From NCBI GenBank assembly GCA_002683195.1, contig NYSW01000025.1, positions 26,459-40,070 on the forward strand: a stretch of DNA of 13,612 nt. The letters are read 5' to 3'. Source of the DNA: Phycisphaerae bacterium (lineage in GTDB: Bacteria; Planctomycetota; Phycisphaerae; Phycisphaerales; SM1A02). The first letter of the stretch is position 1. Each line of letters opens with the position of its first letter. Below are positions 6,493 to 13,612 of the stretch, piece after piece. The position numbers were made by a program, and so were the translations under genes. The notes below the pieces were generated by a model. That model saw nothing but the letters and a program-made list of their open reading frames with translations, was not told where the DNA came from and searched no databases.

Positions 6493-9400
6493 ATGACGAG
6501 GACGATCGGAGCGGGTGGTCTGATGCCGAACGAATTCAACCTGGAATCAGAACCGGCGGTCGAGGCGGTCGAGATCGCGATGTGTTCGCTCGGACTCACC
6601 GATCCGCTCACGGTCGCGGCCGAGCGGCTGCTTGATCGGCCGGTCGACGATCTGGGCGAGATCGATCTCCGGGATGTCCTGGTCGTGGTGCCCGGCCGCC
6701 GGGCGGGGCGACAGTTCCTGATCGCGCTGGATGACGCGGCCACCGCATCGGGTCGGTTGGTGGTGCCGCCGCGCACGATCACCCCGTCGAGTCTGCCGTC
6801 GTTGATCGCGTCGATTCCTGATCGACCGGCTGCCGATCCCGAGACCTGGCTCGCGGCGGTGTCGGGGGCGATCGATGTGGCCCCGATTCCGGTGGATGAA
6901 TCCTCGTTCTCCGACTCGGATGAAACGACCCGCCTGCTCTCTCCGGACGCCGATGGTCTCGAGCGAAGGGCGCTCGCCCGCACCGTGATCGAGGCCGATC
7001 GAGTGGTGCGGGCCGGTGGGATCGATTGGAACCGGGTTGTGGAAGGAGTCCAGACTCTGGGCGGTGATCCGGCCCGCCACCGGGCGATCGCCGCGGGGCT
7101 GCGACTGGCGACGGAACGACTGGCGGCGTTCGGACTCGCCGCCCCCGAGGACGCGGCCGAAGCCGCGATCGCCTCGGTCGAACGAGACGGCCTCGACGCC
7201 GCGGTCCAGGTGACTCGTGACGTGGTGTTGCTGGGCCTGGTCGATCCCTCGAATCGGGATCGACGACTGATTCGCGCCCTCGCCCGGGCGGGGGGCCGGG
7301 TGTCGGTTTTCGCGATCGTCGAAGACGTGGTGTCCGCGGCCCTGGATTCCTTCGGCGCGATCGGTCCGAACGCCTGGGCCGCCGCTCCGCCCCGCCCGCC
7401 GATCGAGTCGATTCGACTGGAAGCGGCGCCCTTGGACGAGGCGGCGGCGCTCGATCAGGAACTGCAGGCCATCGCCCGCGCGGCCGCTCCGGACGATCCG
7501 ACGGGCCTGCCGCCGTCGATCGATCCCGACGAGGTCGCGGTGATCCTGGCCGACGAGTCGGACGGCGGCGGCATCCGGCGGGAACTGGAGGCCCGGGACA
7601 TTCGGGTTCATCTCGCGACCGGTCGTGGACTCTCGTCAGCGCCGATCGCCCGAACCCTCGATCGAATACGCGGTTGGTGCGATGGGGGAGATACTCGCGC
7701 CCTCGCGGATCTGCTCGCCGATCCCGCGTTCGGCGGGGCGATCCGGGGCGGATTGGTGACCGGCGACCCCGAGGCATCGCTCACCGAATGGTCCGCGGAA
7801 CATCTGCCGGCCACGGTGCGGGGCTCATGGTGGAAATGGCCGAACGAACCCAAGCATGAATCGACGCTGGCCGCGATGGACGCGGTCTGCCGGACGCTGC
7901 TCGGTCCGTTCTGCCACGGTGAATCCCCGGACGAGGCGGTGGCGGCTCGGCCGCTGACCGAATGGGTGGATGAACTTCTCGGTCTCCTCCGTCGGGTCGA
8001 TGATGAACACGACGAGGGCGCCTGGTCGGCCCCGTCGACCGGCGCGGTTCGGGACGCCCTGGCCGCGGTCATGACCATCCCCGGCCCCCTGGTTCCGACC
8101 CTCGACGCCTCGGAGGCGATGGCGGTGATGGTGGAACTCGTGAGCCGGGGTTCGCTGCCGGATCCGGGATCGGCGGACTCGATCGAGACCATCGGCTGGC
8201 TCGAGGCCCCGTTCGATCCCGCGAAACGATTCCTGGTGACCGGCCTGCACGATGCCGCGGTCCCCGGCCGTCGGGACGATCCACTGCTTCCCGATGGTCT
8301 TCGGTCCGAACTCGGGCTGGAGGATGATCGGCGTCGGACCGCGCGGGATCGATGGGTGCTCACCACGATCCTCGGGCGTGATCCCGAGGCTCGTTTCCTG
8401 GTCTCGCGGCATGACGCTCTGGGAGAGCCGTTGCTTCCGTCGCGTCTGCTGTTCGGCGTGGTGGACCCCGGCATTCGGTCCGCGACCGGTTCCGGTGGGC
8501 TCGACGATTCCCCGGCGGTTCCCACGGCCGTGGCCCATGACCTCGCCCGGCGGGTCGGGCACCTGTTCGAGTCACCCGCCCGACGTCGAGGGGGACGCGC
8601 GGCCTCGTCGGACTTCGGACGTTTCAATCCTCCGGCCCCCGGGTCCATGCCCCTCAAGCCACCATCGACCATGAGTGCGACCGCGTTCCGCGACTACCTC
8701 GCCTCGCCCTATCGATTCTGGATCCGCCGGATCCTGCGGTTGGACGCGAAGGCGCCGATGGGCGAGGAGTTCGACCCCCGACTGTTCGGCCTGGTGCTGC
8801 ACGACGCGGTCGAGGCGTTCGGTCGGTTGGAGATCGATCGACTGGGGGCGGGTCGGTCGCCGTTGCTCGACGTCGATGCGGTGCACGGGGAGATGCTGGA
8901 CGGCATGGAACGATCGATCCGCAGTCGGATCGTCGAGGCCGGTTCCGGTCGGCCGGCGGCCTGGACGCACGCCGCATCCGCGGCCCTGCGGCTGCAGGGA
9001 AGGATCCTCGAATCCCGACTTCGTCGAGTGGCGGAGATCCAGGTCGAACGGTCGGTGGAGGGCTGGCGGGTCTTCGAGGTCGAATCCGAGATCAAGGAGT
9101 CGCTGGACGTTCCCGATGAGGCACCGCAGCCGATCCGCGGCCGCATCGACCGGATCGATCACCATCCCGAACGAGGCTGGCAGCTTCTGGACTTCAAGAC
9201 CTCCGACCAGAGCAAGGGACCCGACGCGGTTCACTATCGGTCGAACACCGGAGACTGGCTCGACCTCCAGCTGCCGCTCTACCGCTGGGCCGCGTCCTCC
9301 CGACTCCCCGGCTCCCCGAGTCCGGACGAGATCCAGACCGGGTACTTCGTGGTCGGCGGCGATCCCTCCAAGATCAAGGTCATGCCGTCGAAGAAGATCG

Positions 9401-9573
9401 ACCCGCTGGTGGACGAGGCCATGGATGTCGCGCGGGAGATCGTCCGATCGATCCGCGCTGGTTACTTCGTCGATCCCCCCGAGGCCAAGGCGCCCTACGA
9501 AGGTGATCCGGTGGCGCTGGTCATGCGTTCGATGGCGTTGGTCGCCGACGGTGAAGAGGAGGACGGGGAATGA
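6493..9573 (+). CDS. AddB-like subunit: degenerate helicase fold with C-terminal PD-(D/E)XK nuclease
   Basis: This is the probable partner of the AddA-like helicase downstream in double-strand-break end resection. The 1026-residue protein is near usual AddB length. The N-terminal VLVVVPGRRAGRQFLIAL (62-79) takes the place of Walker A but lacks the GKT signature, as in many AddB proteins. A RecB-type nuclease domain lies at about 728-1005: FGLVLHDAVEAF (His770), GRIDRID (Asp886), QLLDFKT (Asp900, Lys902) and LQLPLYRWA (Gln926 to Tyr930), so the nuclease looks active. The position of the first Fe-S cysteine, the usual CPF motif, reads SPYRF (Ser738). There is no Cys after residue 474, so the cluster is absent. 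The stop overlaps the addA start by ATGA. ATG at 6493 gives the longest form; ATG at 6523, with GGAG 11 bases upstream, is a reasonable alternative. It could be filed simply as a PD-(D/E)XK nuclease family protein. Confidence 0.85.
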   Translation: MTRTIGAGGLMPNEFNLESEPAVEAVEIAMCSLGLTDPLTVAAERLLDRPVDDLGEIDLRDVLVVVPGRRAGRQFLIALDDAATASGRLVVPPRTITPSSLPSLIASIPDRPAADPETWLAAVSGAIDVAPIPVDESSFSDSDETTRLLSPDADGLERRALARTVIEADRVVRAGGIDWNRVVEGVQTLGGDPARHRAIAAGLRLATERLAAFGLAAPEDAAEAAIASVERDGLDAAVQVTRDVVLLGLVDPSNRDRRLIRALARAGGRVSVFAIVEDVVSAALDSFGAIGPNAWAAAPPRPPIESIRLEAAPLDEAAALDQELQAIARAAAPDDPTGLPPSIDPDEVAVILADESDGGGIRRELEARDIRVHLATGRGLSSAPIARTLDRIRGWCDGGDTRALADLLADPAFGGAIRGGLVTGDPEASLTEWSAEHLPATVRGSWWKWPNEPKHESTLAAMDAVCRTLLGPFCHGESPDEAVAARPLTEWVDELLGLLRRVDDEHDEGAWSAPSTGAVRDALAAVMTIPGPLVPTLDASEAMAVMVELVSRGSLPDPGSADSIETIGWLEAPFDPAKRFLVTGLHDAAVPGRRDDPLLPDGLRSELGLEDDRRRTARDRWVLTTILGRDPEARFLVSRHDALGEPLLPSRLLFGVVDPGIRSATGSGGLDDSPAVPTAVAHDLARRVGHLFESPARRRGGRAASSDFGRFNPPAPGSMPLKPPSTMSATAFRDYLASPYRFWIRRILRLDAKAPMGEEFDPRLFGLVLHDAVEAFGRLEIDRLGAGRSPLLDVDAVHGEMLDGMERSIRSRIVEAGSGRPAAWTHAASAALRLQGRILESRLRRVAEIQVERSVEGWRVFEVESEIKESLDVPDEAPQPIRGRIDRIDHHPERGWQLLDFKTSDQSKGPDAVHYRSNTGDWLDLQLPLYRWAASSRLPGSPSPDEIQTGYFVVGGDPSKIKVMPSKKIDPLVDEAMDVAREIVRSIRAGYFVDPPEAKAPYEGDPVALVMRSMALVADGEEEDGE

Positions 9574-12500
9574 GCGAGGCCACCTTCATCGACCGTCGGA
9601 TCATGGCCTCGGCCGGAACCGGGAAGACCTGGAATCTCGCGGCGCGGTATCTCGACCTGGTCCTCGCGGGCGTCGATCCTTCGACCATCCTCGCGACCAC
9701 CTTCACCCGGGCCGCGGCGGCGGAGATCCGTGATCGGGTGCTGACCGACGCGGCCGGGCTGGTTCTGGATCCCAAGGAACGCACGAAAGCCGCGGGCGAC
9801 GGGCGATTCAAGACCGGGTCGGTCGACGAGGCGACGGCCGCACGGCTGCTGCATGAGTTGGTTCGTCGATTGCCGGACCTCCAGATCCGCACCCTCGACA
9901 GTCTCTTCGTCTCGCTGGCGGCCGGACTCGGCACCGCGTCCGGGGTGCCGGTGGGGGCCCGCATGGCCGACGCCGACCAGGCCGCCGCGTTGCTGCGGGA
10001 AGGCATCGGACTCGCGCTCGAAGACGCCGACGAGGGTGAACTTCTCTCGACCCTCGAGACCCTCGGTCGTGGTGCGACCAAGGTCGCGGTGGTCTCCACC
10101 GTCGAACGAGCGATTTCCGGCCTGCTCGCCGTGGCCGAGGAATCGACCGACGACGCCTGGAACTGGCCGATGCCGCCGCGGGACGCCGACGCGATCGATT
10201 CGGTCGCCGCCGCCCTCGCCGCGGCCGATCCCGCGCTGGGAAAACAGGTCTTGAAGGCGGTGAACGGTCTGTCCGCGATGTTGATGATCGCGGGGAAGAC
10301 CGACGGAGAGATCTGGCGGGTGATCCAGGAATCGACCCTGGTGGCCGCGTCGGGCCCCGAGGGAACGGGCACGTACTACAAGAAACCGATTCCCGATTCG
10401 CTGGTGCCCGCCCTCGAACGACTTCACCGACTCGCGGTCGATGGCAACCGCCGCAACCTCGCGCGACGCACGAGTTGCCTGCACGATCTGGTGGAGCGAG
10501 TGGAGCCGCATCTTCGTCGACTGAAACGACGGCATCGACTGGCGGTCTTCGACGATTTCGTGCGGGCGCTGGATCCGGTTCGCGGCGAGGCGACGCCGGA
10601 CTCGCTCGCCGAGCTCTGGTTCCGACTCGACACCTCGCTCGAACACCTGCTCCTCGACGAGTTCCAGGACACGTCGGCGACCCAGTTGCGGGCGATTCGG
10701 CCGATTGCGACCGAAATCCTCTCCGGCGGTGACGGCGAACGACCGCGATCGTTGCTGGTGGTCGGGGATGTGAAGCAGTCGATCTACGGATGGCGGGGTG
10801 GGGATCCCGCGATCCTCGAACGTCTGCACGAAGTGATCGCCGACGGCCCGGTCGACTTCGACGACGTCGCGCTGGCGACCTCGTATCGATCGAGCCAGGC
10901 GGTCATCGATCTGGTGAATGCGATCTTCACGGGAATCGCGACCAATCCTGCGGTCCTTCTCCGTTCGTCCGCCGCGGCGGCCCACTTCGGCCGGCTCTTC
11001 CAGACTCACGACACGGTCAAGGAACATGCGGGTCGTTCGATGGTCCAGTTCCTGCCCGAGATCGACGACGAACGCGATCGAAACCGGGTGATCGCGGAAT
11101 CCGCGGCGGAGGCGGCGGCGGTGTTGGTCGAACGACACGGTCTCGCGCAGTCCGACGGTGAGCCTTCGGTCGCGGTGCTGGTCCGGAGCAACAAACCCAT
11201 CGGCCCGATCGTGGAGGCGCTCCGGGCCCGGGGCATCCCCGCCAGTGGCCGAGGTGGTGGTTCGTTGCTCGATGCGGAAGCGGCGGTGGTGGTGGTGCAG
11301 GCGTTCCGGCTCGCGGCCGATCCTGAAGATCGACTCGCGGCGGAGGATCTCGCCCGCTCACCCCTGGCCTCGATGGTCGGTCTTCCGGTGTCCGAGGGAC
11401 ATGAACGGGTCGCGGATGTCGAACGTCGGATCGCCGGGCGACGACTTCGTGCCCGCTTCGGCGAGGAAGGCCCCGCGGCGGTGGTCGATGGCTGGCGTCG
11501 GGAACTCGCGGACCGACTCACCGCGCGGGAATCCGCCCGGCTGCGTCAGATGGTCGAGCAGCTCGAGGCGATCGACGCGGACCCCGAGGGTCCCCGATCA
11601 CCCCGGGCGGTCGCCCATCATCTGCAGACCTGTCGAGTCGACGATCCTGGAGGCGACGGCGTGGTGGTGATGACCATCCATCAGTCGAAGGGCCTGGAAT
11701 TCCCCGGGGTGGTGGTGACCGAGATGCACCAGTCGCTGTTTCGGCAGCCGACGGTCGCGGTCGCGACGCCGGAGATTCCCGCGACCCCGAGCGAGCGGGT
11801 GGCCACCTGGTACAACGAAAAGACGCGGCCGCAGGACGCGATCGAGGTGCACGACCAGGCCACCGATCGCGTGGTGCTCGAATCGCTGTGCGGGCTCTAC
11901 GTCGCGCTGACCCGGGCCGCGACCGATCTGGTGGTGCAGGTCGAACGACCTCGATTCAACCGGGACGGGGGCCCGTCGATCACCAGCGTGGGCAGTCTGG
12001 GTGGGGTGGTGCGGGCGGCGATCGACTTCGATGGTGATGAACACGCGGCCGGGGCGCTGCCCGACCCCGCGGACGGCGCCGAGCTCCGGCAGATCTGGCC
12101 GGAGACGGGCTCGGACGAGACCGCCTCGGAGGTCGCGGCCGCCCTGGATGCGTCTGGTTCATCTGGATCATCTGGATCATCGGGCGGGGAGTCACCGAAC
12201 TGGACGGTGCGGATCGGATCTCGTCGCCGGCGGGCGGTCACGGCGCCACCGCCGTCGGTATCCCATGATCGGGACGCGTTGCTGCAATTCGGCTCGGCTG
12301 GAGCCCTGGCGCGGGGGCGGGTGGTGCATGCGGGGTTCGAGATGCTCGAATGGAGTTCGGCTCTGGAGCGCTTCGATGACCGGACGCTCGCCCGGGAATT
12401 GGAGCGACGATGCCCGGGGTCCGCGGATGCGGTCGACCGGGATGTGGTCGACGCCTGGTATCTCGATCAGGCGGCGGTGATTCGCACGAGCCTCGCCCGC

Positions 12501-12914
12501 CCGGAAGTGCGTTCGGTCTTCGACGGCGACATGCCTGCGATGGAGAGCGAGCACCGGATCGTTCGCCGCGAGTTTCCGCTCGTGCGGCGAAGCGGGCACG
12601 GGGTGCAGGTGGGTCTGATCGATCGGCTGGTGCTGCATCTCGATCGCCCGCCCGTTCCGCCCGGGACTGGTTCGCCGGGGACGGGGACGGGGACGGGACC
12701 CACGGTGATCGGGGCCTCGATCATCGATTTCAAGACGGATCGCCCCGGCGATGGTTCCGGTCCCGATCGGGAGGCATTCCTGGAGCGGCATCGATTGCAG
12801 CTCGAGTCCTATCGAGCGGGGATCGAGCATCGCTACGGGCTGGAAGGGGCTCGAATCCGGGGATCGTTGATTCGGATCGACGATGGCCTGGTGGTCGATC
12901 TTCCTCGGGCCTGA
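9570..12914 (+). CDS. AddA-like UvrD/Rep-family helicase-nuclease
   Basis: The ATP-driven 3'-5' helicase and nuclease subunit of a RecBCD/AddAB-class resection complex, which loads RecA onto single strands. In the 1114 residues, motif I is ASAGTGKT (13-20), Ia TTFTRAAAAEIRDRV (43-57), II LLLDEFQDT (360-368), III VVGDVKQSIYGWRGGDP (397-413), IV TSYRS (437-441), V MTIHQSKGLEF (701-711) and VI LYVALTRA (776-783). A C-terminal RecB-type nuclease follows, with VVHAGFE (His920), GLIDRL (Asp1018), IIDFKTD (Asp1053, Lys1055) and LQLESYRAG (Gln1077 to Tyr1081). There is little room before Walker A for a Q motif, as in RecB. The start ATG overlaps the addB stop and has a GAGGAGG sequence upstream. Two low-complexity stretches occur: Gly-Ser (861-876) between helicase and nuclease, and Pro-Gly-Thr (1028-1044) inside the nuclease. 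The gene end lies in a short repeat. Confidence 0.92.
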   Translation: MSEATFIDRRIMASAGTGKTWNLAARYLDLVLAGVDPSTILATTFTRAAAAEIRDRVLTDAAGLVLDPKERTKAAGDGRFKTGSVDEATAARLLHELVRRLPDLQIRTLDSLFVSLAAGLGTASGVPVGARMADADQAAALLREGIGLALEDADEGELLSTLETLGRGATKVAVVSTVERAISGLLAVAEESTDDAWNWPMPPRDADAIDSVAAALAAADPALGKQVLKAVNGLSAMLMIAGKTDGEIWRVIQESTLVAASGPEGTGTYYKKPIPDSLVPALERLHRLAVDGNRRNLARRTSCLHDLVERVEPHLRRLKRRHRLAVFDDFVRALDPVRGEATPDSLAELWFRLDTSLEHLLLDEFQDTSATQLRAIRPIATEILSGGDGERPRSLLVVGDVKQSIYGWRGGDPAILERLHEVIADGPVDFDDVALATSYRSSQAVIDLVNAIFTGIATNPAVLLRSSAAAAHFGRLFQTHDTVKEHAGRSMVQFLPEIDDERDRNRVIAESAAEAAAVLVERHGLAQSDGEPSVAVLVRSNKPIGPIVEALRARGIPASGRGGGSLLDAEAAVVVVQAFRLAADPEDRLAAEDLARSPLASMVGLPVSEGHERVADVERRIAGRRLRARFGEEGPAAVVDGWRRELADRLTARESARLRQMVEQLEAIDADPEGPRSPRAVAHHLQTCRVDDPGGDGVVVMTIHQSKGLEFPGVVVTEMHQSLFRQPTVAVATPEIPATPSERVATWYNEKTRPQDAIEVHDQATDRVVLESLCGLYVALTRAATDLVVQVERPRFNRDGGPSITSVGSLGGVVRAAIDFDGDEHAAGALPDPADGAELRQIWPETGSDETASEVAAALDASGSSGSSGSSGGESPNWTVRIGSRRRRAVTAPPPSVSHDRDALLQFGSAGALARGRVVHAGFEMLEWSSALERFDDRTLARELERRCPGSADAVDRDVVDAWYLDQAAVIRTSLARPEVRSVFDGDMPAMESEHRIVRREFPLVRRSGHGVQVGLIDRLVLHLDRPPVPPGTGSPGTGTGTGPTVIGASIIDFKTDRPGDGSGPDREAFLERHRLQLESYRAGIEHRYGLEGARIRGSLIRIDDGLVVDLPRA
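12153..12179 (+). repeat. 9-bp tandem repeat encoding a Gly-Ser linker in the addA-like gene
   Basis: Three consecutive units (TCTGGTTCA, then TCTGGATCA twice) encode SGS. A fourth, diverged unit follows, giving ASGSSGSSGSSGGESP. It uses TCA and GGA codons that are otherwise scarce in this gene. It sits at the junction between the helicase and nuclease domains, where a flexible linker is expected. Confidence 0.85.
12661..12700 (+). repeat. GGGGAC-type short repeat inside the AddA nuclease domain
   Basis: Repeats of GGGGAC (three in a row from about 12676, with diverged neighbours) encode PPGTGSPGTGTGTGPT. The stretch lies between the Asp1018 strand and the DFKTD strand, where the family has a beta-hairpin turn, so it probably lengthens a surface loop without breaking the nuclease core. 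Confidence 0.7.
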
Positions 12915-12949
12915 TTGGGTCCTGAACGGGGCCTGAGCGGGGCCTGAGC
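12907..12949 (+). repeat. 11-bp direct repeat overlapping the end of the addA-like gene
   Basis: GGGGCCTGAGC occurs twice exactly (12928-12938 and 12939-12949). It is preceded by a diverged copy, GGGTCCTGAAC (12917-12927), and by a partial copy, GGGCCTGATT (12907-12916), whose TGA is the addA stop codon. A further GGGGCCTG is at 13047. The stop codon therefore belongs to the first unit of a small array. Confidence 0.75.
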
Positions 12950-13023
12950 GGGGGCTGGGGGGCTTCATCAAGCAGCATCAGCGGACGAAACCGTTCCAAC
13001 CCCCGGGCCCCGCAAGGCCGAAC

Positions 13024-13040
13024 GGCCGGTGACTCCGGCC
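13024..13040 (+). other. Perfect GC hairpin followed by an A-tract
   Basis: GGCCGG-TGACT-CCGGCC forms a 6-bp stem with a 5-base loop, followed by AAAAAA (13041-13046). An outer pairing of GGCCCC (13006-13011) with GGGGCC (13047-13052) would enclose it. An alternative hairpin, GGCC-GAAC-GGCC (13016-13027), competes for its 5' arm. Because A rather than T follows the stem, it is not a standard intrinsic terminator on this strand. Confidence 0.55.
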
Positions 13041-13113
13041 AAAAAAGGGGCCTGGAGAGTCTTGTGAGCCCGGTGGGGCCCCGAAGAGCCTGCGAAGAGG
13101 GGCGAAAGGAGAG

Positions 13114-13141
13114 GTCGAAGCGGCCTTCAGCCTGCTAGCAT
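13114..13141 (+). promoter_or_regulatory. Candidate promoter upstream of nuoG
   Basis: GTCGAA (13114-13119), 16 bases, then TAGCAT (13136-13141). The same pairing and spacing is found before tRNA-Leu. The hexamers match the sigma-70 consensus poorly at -35 and moderately at -10. It would give a leader of roughly 90 bases before the nuoG ATG. Confidence 0.3.
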
Positions 13142-13239
13142 GACTCCCCAGTAGTGGTGGTTCCCGACGGGATCACGGCTCCGGTGTCAGATCCTTCCGC
13201 GACCACGCCCCAGACGGCTCCGAGGCCCCTAAACCAGCC

Positions 13240-13612
13240 ATGCCCCTGCTTACGATCAACGGCCGCCCGCACGACTTCGAGCCCGGCGAGACCATTCTGC
13301 AGGTCGCCCTCCGCAACGAGGTCGAGATCCCGCACTATTGCTATCACCCCGGGCTCTCGATCGTCGCCAACTGCCGCATCTGCCTCGCGGAAGTCTGGGC
13401 TCCCAACCCGCGGAACGACAACAAGCTCGAGCCGTTCCCCAAGCTGGTGCCGACCTGCCAGCAGACCGCGTCCGAGGGCATGGTGGTGCACACCGAGAGC
13501 CCGAAGTCGGTGGCCAACCAGAAGCAGGTCATCGAACTCCTGCTGATCAACCACCCCGTCGACTGCCCGGTCTGCGACCAGGCCGGCGAGTGTCACCTCC
13601 AGGACTATTCCT
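13240..13612 (+). CDS. nuoG: NADH-quinone oxidoreductase subunit G, N-terminal part (cut by right edge)
   Basis: This is the complex I peripheral-arm subunit that passes electrons through iron-sulfur clusters from NADH towards quinone. The 124 codons visible hold the 2Fe-2S ferredoxin domain, with ligand cysteines Cys34, Cys45, Cys48 (HYCYHPGL ... NCRIC) and Cys73 (PTCQQT). The start of the NuoG-type 4Fe-4S motif follows, HxxxCxxCxxxxxC, at His105, Cys109, Cys112 and Cys118 (NHPVDCPVCDQAGECHLQD). The ATG at 13240 gives the usual short N-terminus (MPLLTINGRP). No strong Shine-Dalgarno is visible. The same N-terminal architecture is shared with some NAD-dependent formate dehydrogenases and hydrogenases. 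NuoG is favoured by motif spacing, but the rest of the gene and the neighbouring nuo genes lie outside the window. Confidence 0.88.
   Translation, partial: MPLLTINGRPHDFEPGETILQVALRNEVEIPHYCYHPGLSIVANCRICLAEVWAPNPRNDNKLEPFPKLVPTCQQTASEGMVVHTESPKSVANQKQVIELLLINHPVDCPVCDQAGECHLQDYS

Larger units (their letters stand above)
12915..13239 (+). other. 325-base non-coding spacer between addA and nuoG
   Basis: No open frame here looks like a gene. From left to right it holds the 11-bp direct repeats, a CAAGCAGCATCAGCGG stretch, a cluster of GC-rich inverted repeats (13006-13082), a purine-rich tract (GAAGAGG, GGCGAAAGGAGAGG, about 13083-13113) and a promoter-like TAGCAT at 13136. About 100 bases without visible features then lead to the nuoG start. 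It presumably combines the 3' end of the addBA transcript with the promoter and leader of the complex I genes. No intrinsic terminator with a T-tract was seen. Confidence 0.6.

Noticed and set aside
9495..11138. 547-codon open frame on the minus strand opposite the addA-like gene
   Set aside because: Shadow frame over conserved helicase motifs on the other strand; its composition is typical of antisense translation.
13024..13046. Rho-independent terminator for the addBA operon
   Set aside because: The stem is good, but it is followed by six A residues instead of T, so it does not fit an intrinsic terminator in the addBA direction. On the opposite strand the T-run comes before the stem.
13154..13546. 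130-codon open frame overlapping the nuoG start in another frame
   Set aside because: It conflicts with the clear 2Fe-2S and 4Fe-4S cysteine motifs of nuoG, and its Ser/Arg/Pro-rich translation is a shadow.

Overview
The window is G+C-rich, densely coding bacterial chromosome with consistent codon use. It most resembles a planctomycete of the Phycisphaerae type. This inference rests on a secreted protein ending in a PEP-CTERM-like tail of the 'VPGP ... hydrophobic ... RRR' kind, a beta-ketoacyl synthase pair in which one member has lost its catalytic residues, and an AddAB-type nuclease-helicase pair. I see no insertion sequence, CRISPR array, prophage or integrase, and this looks like ordinary core chromosome. 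Taxonomy cannot be settled from the window alone.

Layout from left to right. A DoxX-family membrane protein, cut by the left edge, is read leftwards from 401. A 94-base divergent spacer holding a 14-bp palindrome follows, then tRNA-Leu(UAG) at 496-579. About 50 bases later comes a class II DAHP synthase (631-2025), the first enzyme of the shikimate pathway. A 217-base spacer carrying an 18-bp tandem repeat leads to a small secreted, exosortase-type protein (2243-2971). A tight three-gene unit follows: a ketosynthase-fold protein lacking the Cys/His/Lys/His catalytic set (3055-4407), an intact FabF-type ketosynthase overlapping it by ATGA (4404-5735), and a one-pass membrane-anchored protein of unknown function 3 bases downstream (5739-6413). 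Next is a two-gene recombination-repair operon, addB-like (6493-9573) and addA-like (9570-12914), again joined by an ATGA overlap. A 325-base non-coding stretch rich in GGGGCC repeats and hairpins leads to the 5' part of nuoG (complex I), cut by the right edge at 13612.

How the genes fit together. The ketosynthase pair is laid out like a ketosynthase/chain-length-factor heterodimer; the degenerate partner probably shapes or stabilises the active one during synthesis of a specific acyl chain. The AddA/AddB-like proteins should form a helicase plus dual-nuclease complex that resects double-strand breaks for RecA. Both C-terminal nuclease motifs look intact, but the AddB-like subunit has none of the cysteines of the usual Fe-S cluster. 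The remaining genes (DAHP synthase, tRNA-Leu, NuoG, DoxX) are housekeeping.

I did not find a clearly new multi-gene system. The points most worth a second look are the Cys-to-Glu ketosynthase partner, the cysteine-free AddB, the tandem repeat in front of the exosortase substrate, and the repeat-rich, structured region before nuoG.
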